From positions 1-28,200 of the forward strand of contig NZ_CALFXI010000108.1 of the NCBI RefSeq assembly GCF_937958065.1: a stretch of 28,200 nt of DNA, read 5' to 3'. Source of the stretch: an uncultured Steroidobacter sp. GTDB taxonomy: Bacteria; Pseudomonadota; Gammaproteobacteria; Steroidobacterales; Steroidobacteraceae. This document shows, one piece after another, positions 23,270 to 28,200 of this stretch. Every line of letters starts with the position of its first letter. Position 1 is the first letter of the stretch. The notes under the pieces were generated by a model that saw nothing but the letters and a program-made list of their open reading frames with translations, was not told the origin of the DNA and did not search any database. Made by a program: the position numbers and the translations under genes.

Positions 23270-24238
23270 ATGAGCAATCACACCGACGCCGCACCCCGCA
23301 AAAGCCTGTGGACCAGCCTCACCAGCTGGCTCGACGCGGGCGCGGGCCTGGCCAATTTCGACTCGGCCAAGATCGATGACATCGACTGGCTGCGCGTGAT
23401 TCCCTTCATCGGCATGCACATCGCTTGCGTGGCAGTGTTGTTCGTCGGCGTCAGTCCGATCGCCGCGGCCGTCGCCATCGGTCTGTATGCGATTCGCATG
23501 TTCGCGATCACCGGCTTCTATCACCGCTACTTCTCACATCGCTCCTTCAAGACTTCGCGCGCCGGCCAGTTCGTGTTCGCTCTGCTCGGCGCTTCAGCCG
23601 TGCAGCGCGGCCCGATCTGGTGGGCTGCGCACCACCGTCATCACCACGCGTTCTCCGACACGGAGCACGATGTTCACTCGCCGGTGCAACGCGGCTTCCT
23701 GTGGAGCCACCTGGGCTGGTTCCTGTCGCGGCGTCACTTCCAGCCCGACCTGTCCCGCGTGCGCGACCTGCTGAAGTTTCCCGAGCTGAAGCTGCTGGAT
23801 CGATTCGACATCCTGGTGCCGATCGCACTGGCCGTCGGTTTGTTCGGTCTCGGCGCGGTGCTCGAAAACTCCGCTCCGGACCTGCACACGGATCGCTGGC
23901 AAATGCTGGTGTGGGGCTTCTTCGTTTCCACGGTCGTGACTTATCACGCGACCTACACGATCAACTCGCTCTGCCATCGCTTCGGCAAGCGCCGTTACCA
24001 GACCGCCGACGACAGCCGCAACAACCTGTGGCTCGCGCTGCTGACGTTCGGCGAAGGCTGGCACAACAACCACCACCACTATCCCGCCTCGACCCGACAG
24101 GGATTCTATTGGTGGGAGATCGACCTGACCTACTACGGCCTGCGCGTGCTGGCGCTGCTCGGGATCGTCTGGGATCTCAAGCCGGTGCCGCGCGAGGTAC
24201 GCGACGCGCGCACCCGGATGCGCCCCGAAAAGAACTAA
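23270..24238 (+). CDS. Membrane acyl desaturase (delta-9 stearoyl-CoA desaturase type)
   Basis: A 322-residue integral-membrane di-iron desaturase introducing a cis double bond in a saturated acyl chain (acyl-CoA or phospholipid). The three histidine boxes are intact: HRYFSH (85-90), HHRHHH (121-126) and HNNHH (265-269), plus the helper block NSLCHRFGKRRYQTADDSRN and four hydrophobic spans. Length is typical of the bacterial family. GAGGGA nine bases before ATG 23270 sets the start; the long frame upstream runs through the photolyase remnant. It is first in a cluster with an FAD oxidoreductase (38-base gap), DUF1365 and a cyclopropane-synthase-type methyltransferase, for which it may supply unsaturated substrate. 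Confidence 0.93.
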   Translation: MSNHTDAAPRKSLWTSLTSWLDAGAGLANFDSAKIDDIDWLRVIPFIGMHIACVAVLFVGVSPIAAAVAIGLYAIRMFAITGFYHRYFSHRSFKTSRAGQFVFALLGASAVQRGPIWWAAHHRHHHAFSDTEHDVHSPVQRGFLWSHLGWFLSRRHFQPDLSRVRDLLKFPELKLLDRFDILVPIALAVGLFGLGAVLENSAPDLHTDRWQMLVWGFFVSTVVTYHATYTINSLCHRFGKRRYQTADDSRNNLWLALLTFGEGWHNNHHHYPASTRQGFYWWEIDLTYYGLRVLALLGIVWDLKPVPREVRDARTRMRPEKN

Positions 24239-24276
24239 CGACAAGCTTTCGTCACTTACCGGGCAAAGGAACCAGC

Positions 24277-25584
24277 ATGCGCATCGGAGTCATCGGCGCG
24301 GGAATCGCAGGACTATATGCGGCCTGGCGCCTGAGTCGTCAGCACGACGTCACCGTGTTCGAAGCGGGCAGCTATCCCGGCGGACACACCAACACCGTCG
24401 ACGTCGAGTGGCAAGGCAAGCAGTATGCAGTCGACACCGGCTTCATCGTCTTCAACGACTGGACCTACCCGAACTTCATCGCGATGCTGCGCGAACTGGG
24501 CGTGCAGTGGCAGCCCTCGAACATGAGCTTCAGCCTGCGCTGCGAACGCACCGGCCTCGAGTACAACGGCACGTCGCTGAATGCGCTGTTCGCACAGCGC
24601 TCGAACATCGTCAGTCCCTCGTTTCTGCGCATGATCTACGACATCCTGCGCTTCAATCGTGAATCACGCGCGCTGCTCAAGACCAACGACGACAAGCTGA
24701 CGTTGGGCGAATACCTGCGCGCCAACGGCTATTCGAACGCCTTCGCCGAGCGCTACATCCTGCCGATGGGCCGCGCGATCTGGTCCGCCGAAGCCGATGC
24801 GATGCTGTCGTTCCCGGCGCGCTTCTTCGTGGAGTTCTTCGAGCGCCACGGTTTCTTGAACATCGACCACCGTCCGCAATGGCAGGCGATCAAAGGCGGC
24901 TCACGTGAATACGTTCGCAAGCTGATTGCCGCCATGAAGGCCGACGTGCATCTGTCGACGCCGATCGAAAGCGTGCGCCGCCGGCCGAACGAGGTCGAAG
25001 TGTGCACCACCAAGGGGGACGTGCATCGCTTCGATCACATCTTCATCGCCTGCCACAGCGATCAGGCGCTCGACATGCTGAGCGATCCGACGCCAGCCGA
25101 GCGGGAAGTCTTGAATGCCTTTCCGTACGCGGCGAACGAGGCCATCCTGCACACGGACACCTCGCTGCTGCCGCGTCGCCCGCTCGCCCGCGCCGCCTGG
25201 AATTATCACGCGCTGAAGAATCCGCAACAGCCGGTCGCGCTGACGTACGACATGAACATCCTGCAGACGCTGGATGCGCCAACCAAATTCCTGGTCACGC
25301 TGAATCACGCGGACGCGATCGACAAGCGCAAGATCATTCAGCGCATCGCCTATCACCATCCGGTGTATCTGCCCGCCGGCGTCGCCGCTCAGGCTCGTCA
25401 TCGCGAAGTCAATGGCGCGCGCCGCACGTACTACTGCGGCGCCTACTGGCGCTACGGATTTCACGAGGACGGCGTCGTGACCGCGATCCGCGCCCTGGAA
25501 CATTTCCAGTGGGATCTCACGTCGCGCGGAGAAAATGCTGCGGGCATGGACACTCTGCCGGCCGCCACCGCCAGCGTGGCGTAG
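24277..25584 (+). CDS. FAD-dependent oxidoreductase (amine-oxidase fold) of lipid cluster
   Basis: A 435-residue flavoprotein. The N-terminal dinucleotide fold IGVIGAGIAGLYAAWRL is followed by VFEAGSYPGGHTNTVDV, and a C-terminal segment YYCGAYWRYGFHEDGV is characteristic of the NAD(P)/FAD-dependent proteins that travel with DUF1365 and CFA-type methyltransferases. In Rhodobacter a related flavoprotein acts as desaturase of methylated fatty acids in furan fatty-acid synthesis; applying that here is inference. AAAGGA six bases before ATG gives a firm start. It sits between desaturase and DUF1365 genes in one apparent operon. Confidence 0.9.
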   Translation: MRIGVIGAGIAGLYAAWRLSRQHDVTVFEAGSYPGGHTNTVDVEWQGKQYAVDTGFIVFNDWTYPNFIAMLRELGVQWQPSNMSFSLRCERTGLEYNGTSLNALFAQRSNIVSPSFLRMIYDILRFNRESRALLKTNDDKLTLGEYLRANGYSNAFAERYILPMGRAIWSAEADAMLSFPARFFVEFFERHGFLNIDHRPQWQAIKGGSREYVRKLIAAMKADVHLSTPIESVRRRPNEVEVCTTKGDVHRFDHIFIACHSDQALDMLSDPTPAEREVLNAFPYAANEAILHTDTSLLPRRPLARAAWNYHALKNPQQPVALTYDMNILQTLDAPTKFLVTLNHADAIDKRKIIQRIAYHHPVYLPAGVAAQARHREVNGARRTYYCGAYWRYGFHEDGVVTAIRALEHFQWDLTSRGENAAGMDTLPAATASVA

Positions 25585-25613
25585 TCCGACTGATTGCAAC
25601 GCGAGTCACACGC

Positions 25614-26411
25614 ATGGAAAGCTGTATCTACAACGGCTGGGTCCGACATCGCCGGCACGAACCGTCCGGCCATCAGTTCCGCTATGAACTGTTCATGATG
25701 TATCTGGATCTCGCCGAGCTGCCGCATCTGTTTGATCGCTATTGGTGCTGGTCCACTCGCGGCCCCGCGCTCGCGCGCTTCAAGCGCTCCGACTATCACC
25801 AGACGCTCAACGACGGCGACGATCACCAGGACGAACTGAGCCTCGACGAAGCCGTCCGACGAACCGTCACCGCGCAGACCGGCCGCCGCCCCGACGGCCC
25901 GATCCGCATGCTCACGCATCTGCGCTACTTCGGTTACATCTTCAACCCGGTGTCGTTCTATTACTGCTTCGACAGCAGCGGCACGAGCGTTCAGACCATC
26001 CTGGCGGAAATCACCAACACGCCTTGGAAGGAACGGCACGCTTACGTACTGCCGGTGAGGACGGCAACGCGCAACGACAGTGTCATGCGCTTCGAGTTCG
26101 GCAAGGAATTCCACGTCTCGCCGTTCTGGCCCATGGACATGAGCTACGACTGGCGCCTGAGCGTGCCCGGCGAGCAATTGCGCATCCACATGGACAACCT
26201 GCAGCAGAAGGACGGGAAAACGCGCCGCGTGTTCGACGCCACGCTCACGTTGCAACGAGAGGAAATCTCCAGCGCCGCGCTGGCTCGCGCGCTGTATCGA
26301 TATCCGCTCATGACCGCCAAAGTTTCCGGTGCGATTTACTGGCAGGCCTTGCGCCTGTGGTTCCGACGCACGCCATTCTTCACTCACCCGAAGTGGACCG
26401 TGACGCCATGA
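25614..26411 (+). CDS. DUF1365 family protein
   Basis: A 265-residue protein of the DUF1365 family, recognised by GWVRHRRHEPSGHQFRY near the N-terminus, THLRYFGYIFNPVSFYYCFD in the middle and KEFHVSPFWPMDMSYDWR later. Biochemical function is not established, but the family is almost always adjacent to the FAD oxidoreductase and cyclopropane-synthase homologue as here, implying a role in unsaturated or methylated fatty-acid modification. It starts 29 bases after the oxidoreductase with a weak ribosome site and overlaps the methyltransferase start by four bases (ATGA), implying coupling. Confidence 0.93.
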   Translation: MESCIYNGWVRHRRHEPSGHQFRYELFMMYLDLAELPHLFDRYWCWSTRGPALARFKRSDYHQTLNDGDDHQDELSLDEAVRRTVTAQTGRRPDGPIRMLTHLRYFGYIFNPVSFYYCFDSSGTSVQTILAEITNTPWKERHAYVLPVRTATRNDSVMRFEFGKEFHVSPFWPMDMSYDWRLSVPGEQLRIHMDNLQQKDGKTRRVFDATLTLQREEISSAALARALYRYPLMTAKVSGAIYWQALRLWFRRTPFFTHPKWTVTP

Positions 26412-27667
26412 CGACAGCAAGACCGTCGATCCTCCCCAACACACCGGCCCTGGTCGCCCACGATTCGTGGCTGCAACGGACCGGCCGCAATGCGCTGCTG
26501 GGCCAGTTGAAACATTTGAAACACGGCGAGATCGCCGTCGTCGACGGCGACCAGGTGCACCGCTTCGGCAAGCACACGCCGGAATGCTCGCTGTCGGCGA
26601 CGGTGGAAGTCGTGCATCCGCAGTTCTGGGCCGACGCTGCGTTCGGCGGCACGACGGGCGCGGGCGAAGCCTACATTCACGGCCACTGGCGCAGCGATGA
26701 CCTGGTCTCGCTGGTACGCATCATGGTCCTGAATCGAGAGATCATGCAGAACATGGAACGCGGCCTGGCATTCCTCACCTCGCCACTGCGACGCATCTTC
26801 CATTGGATGAATCGCAACTCCAAGGACGGCAGCCGCAAGAACATCGCGGCCCATTACGACCTGGGCAACGACTTCTTCCAGCTGTTCCTCGACGACACGA
26901 TGGCCTACTCGTGCGGCATCTTCGAAGCGCCGGAAGCGACGCTCAAGGAAGCCTCGCTGGCGAAATTCGACGCAGTCTGCCGCAAGCTGCAACTGAAGCC
27001 CTCGGATCATCTGGTGGAGATCGGCACGGGCTGGGGCGGTCTCGCCATCCATGCAGCGAAGAAGTATGGCTGCCGCGTCACGACGACGACGATCTCCAAG
27101 GAGCAGTACGCACTGGCCAAGGAGCGCGTGGCCGCCGAAGGCTTGAGCGATCGCATCGATCTGCGGTTGGATGATTACCGCGATCTCACGGGCCAGTACG
27201 ACAAGCTGGTCTCCATCGAGATGATCGAAGCGGTCGGCCATCAGTATCTGGATACTTACCTAGCCAGGTGCGCCTCGCTGCTGAAGCCGAACGGCGCGAT
27301 GCTGATCCAGGCCATCACGCTCCAGGATCAGATCTACGACGATGCGCTCAAGAGCGTGGATTTCATCCAGCGCTTCGTGTTCCCCGGCAGCTTCATCCCC
27401 TGCGTGACGGCCATCGCCAATGCGCTGACCCGAGCGACGGACATGAAGGTCTACCACCTCGAAGACATCGGCCCGCACTACGCGACGACCCTGCGCCTGT
27501 GGCGAGAGAACTTCTTCGCCAACATCAACAAGGTCCGGGCGCTCGGCTATCCGGAGGAATTCATCCGGTTGTGGGACTACTACCTCTGTTACTGCGAAGG
27601 CGGCTTCGCCGAACGGCAGCTCGGCGACGTGCACATGTTGATGGTGAAGCCGGGCTGGCGCGGGTAA
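26408..27667 (+). CDS. Cyclopropane-fatty-acyl-phospholipid synthase family methyltransferase
   Basis: A 419-residue SAM-dependent enzyme acting on the double bond of phospholipid acyl chains. The N-terminal CFAS domain (FGGTTGAGEAYIHGHW) precedes AHYDLGNDFFQLFLDDTMAY and the SAM-binding motif VEIGTGWGGLAIHAA (about 203-217). Acidic motif SIEMIEAVGHQYLDTYL follows, and the end WDYYLCYCEGGFAERQLGDV is characteristic. The subfamily that accompanies FAD/DUF1365 genes includes enzymes that methylate rather than cyclopropanate (UfaM type), so the product could be a methyl, cyclopropane or furan precursor. Sequence alone cannot decide. A 12-base gap separates it from the next gene. Confidence 0.92.
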   Translation: MTTARPSILPNTPALVAHDSWLQRTGRNALLGQLKHLKHGEIAVVDGDQVHRFGKHTPECSLSATVEVVHPQFWADAAFGGTTGAGEAYIHGHWRSDDLVSLVRIMVLNREIMQNMERGLAFLTSPLRRIFHWMNRNSKDGSRKNIAAHYDLGNDFFQLFLDDTMAYSCGIFEAPEATLKEASLAKFDAVCRKLQLKPSDHLVEIGTGWGGLAIHAAKKYGCRVTTTTISKEQYALAKERVAAEGLSDRIDLRLDDYRDLTGQYDKLVSIEMIEAVGHQYLDTYLARCASLLKPNGAMLIQAITLQDQIYDDALKSVDFIQRFVFPGSFIPCVTAIANALTRATDMKVYHLEDIGPHYATTLRLWRENFFANINKVRALGYPEEFIRLWDYYLCYCEGGFAERQLGDVHMLMVKPGWRG

Positions 27668-27679
27668 AGTCAGCGGCGC

Positions 27680-28102
27680 ATGCTGCCGCTACGCCTCGCC
27701 ATCTTCGCTGGAGTCTTCGGCATCGCCCTCTCCGGGCTGTTCTGGCTGCTCGGCAACCTGAGCGAGCCGGAGTTGTTGCGCTCGAAGAAAGCAGTGATCG
27801 TGAAGGGCTGCGACCCGATCGAAGACGAGAACGCAGCCCGGCTCTGCCCGCAGCTGTTCTGCCAGAAACATCTGCTCGATACGCGGGTGTTCGAACTGCG
27901 ATATCGCTTCGATGTGACGGTCGATGAACGCTTCGAGGGACAGCATGTGATTGGCGGCACTGCCAGGCCGTTCGTTGCCAAGCCCGGCGATGGGAAAGAG
28001 CGAAGCTTTGTTTGTGTGCTCGAAGGGGATCGGGTGGTCGAGGGCCGCGCCGTGTCTTCGGATGAGCTGCGTGAAATTGCCTTCGGCGATGCTGGCGATT
28101 AA
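27680..28102 (+). CDS. Small membrane-anchored protein of lipid cluster (unknown)
   Basis: A 140-residue protein I do not recognise. Residues about 5-27 are hydrophobic (LAIFAGVFGIALSGLFWLLG), a signal anchor or uncleaved signal. The remainder is soluble and likely periplasmic, with cysteines in KGCDPIEDENAARLCPQLFC and a further one in SFVCVL. These could form disulfides or bind metal. The C-terminal part (FDVTVDERFEGQHVIGGTARPF) looks like beta-sheet. It starts 12 bases after the methyltransferase with a weak ribosome site, so is probably co-transcribed and may serve the same lipid pathway. Function unknown. Confidence 0.75.
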   Translation: MLPLRLAIFAGVFGIALSGLFWLLGNLSEPELLRSKKAVIVKGCDPIEDENAARLCPQLFCQKHLLDTRVFELRYRFDVTVDERFEGQHVIGGTARPFVAKPGDGKERSFVCVLEGDRVVEGRAVSSDELREIAFGDAGD

Positions 28103-28163
28103 GAGGCGTTGGTGGTCTGCGTCGCCGGGAGCGACCTACCTCGTCCCGGCACCGGGCTCGGCC

Positions 28164-28180
28164 GGAGCGCATTGCGCTCC
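28164..28180 (+). terminator. Hairpin at right end of window
   Basis: GGAGCGC-ATT-GCGCTCC is a perfect 7-base stem with a three-base loop, 61 bases after the last gene of the lipid cluster. No T-run follows, so it is either an intrinsic-like terminator or an intergenic repeat element; copies elsewhere in the genome would favour the latter. Confidence 0.4.
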
Positions 28181-28200
28181 TCACCGCACGTCCCTGATGA

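Noticed and set aside
23425..24276. Extension of the FAD oxidoreductase to 719 codons
   Set aside because: The extension is an Arg-rich shadow frame of the desaturase; the dinucleotide-binding motif starts right after ATG 24277.
25742..26407. Extension of the methyltransferase to 641 codons
   Set aside because: Shadow of DUF1365; the ATGA overlap at 26408 is the natural start.
1..28200. tRNA, rRNA, transposase or integrase genes
   Set aside because: None recognised on either strand by reading; no target-site duplications or terminal inverted repeats noticed.

Overview
The window is high-GC, gene-dense bacterial chromosome. The gene content (ModE/ModABC, ProA/ProB, an OmpA-like envelope protein, a spinster-type MFS carrier, an unsaturated-lipid modification cluster) and Gram-negative signal and lipoprotein signals point to a gammaproteobacterium. 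A Steroidobacteraceae/Nevskiales/Xanthomonadales-like lineage is my best guess, but this is inference; there is no rRNA or other phylogenetic marker here. I see no tRNA, CRISPR array, IS element, integrase or phage gene.

Layout. (1) 1-487: non-coding, with short degenerate GCGAAGCG-type repeats and an orphan palindrome. (2) 488-9172: a molybdenum locus. A TOBE-less ModE-type regulator diverges from modA; modB-modC lie on the opposite strand, converging on modA. Two tandem paralogous small secreted proteins of unknown function follow, then an operon moeA-moaA-moaC-mobA::moaD-moaE. Its fourth gene is one open frame encoding a MobA guanylyltransferase fused to a C-terminal MoaD ending in Gly-Gly. 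MoaE carries a His-rich tail. (3) 9173-11966 (minus): proA followed by a coiled-coil OmpA-family protein. (4) 12143-18750: MFS carrier, DUF924 protein, a large lipoprotein lipase/esterase, an acyl-CoA synthetase divergent from an SDR dehydrogenase, and a small single-pass membrane protein. (5) 18770-21883 (minus): proB, then a CHASE3/HisKA_2 sensor kinase and a single-domain response regulator. (6) 22052-22393: a small protein with a hyperacidic tail, behind the best sigma70 promoter in the window. (7) 22507-28102: a heavily frameshifted photolyase pseudogene heading an intact lipid cluster: acyl desaturase, FAD oxidoreductase, DUF1365, cyclopropane-synthase-family methyltransferase and a small membrane protein.

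How it works together. Region 2 would import molybdate, sense it and build the molybdenum cofactor, including the guanylyl (bis-MGD) form; MoeB and MogA/MoaB must be encoded elsewhere. Region 7 looks like a membrane fatty-acid tailoring pathway: desaturation, methylation of the double bond, and flavin-dependent oxidation. Similar sets in other proteobacteria sit beside photolyase in light/singlet-oxygen regulons, so loss of the photolyase with retention of the lipid genes is notable.

A recurrent architectural trait is that four of the five convergent gene pairs overlap, abut or nearly abut at their stop codons, leaving no room for conventional terminators. Two minus-strand genes (modB, proA) have a -10-like hexamer exactly six bases before ATG and no Shine-Dalgarno, suggesting leaderless transcripts.
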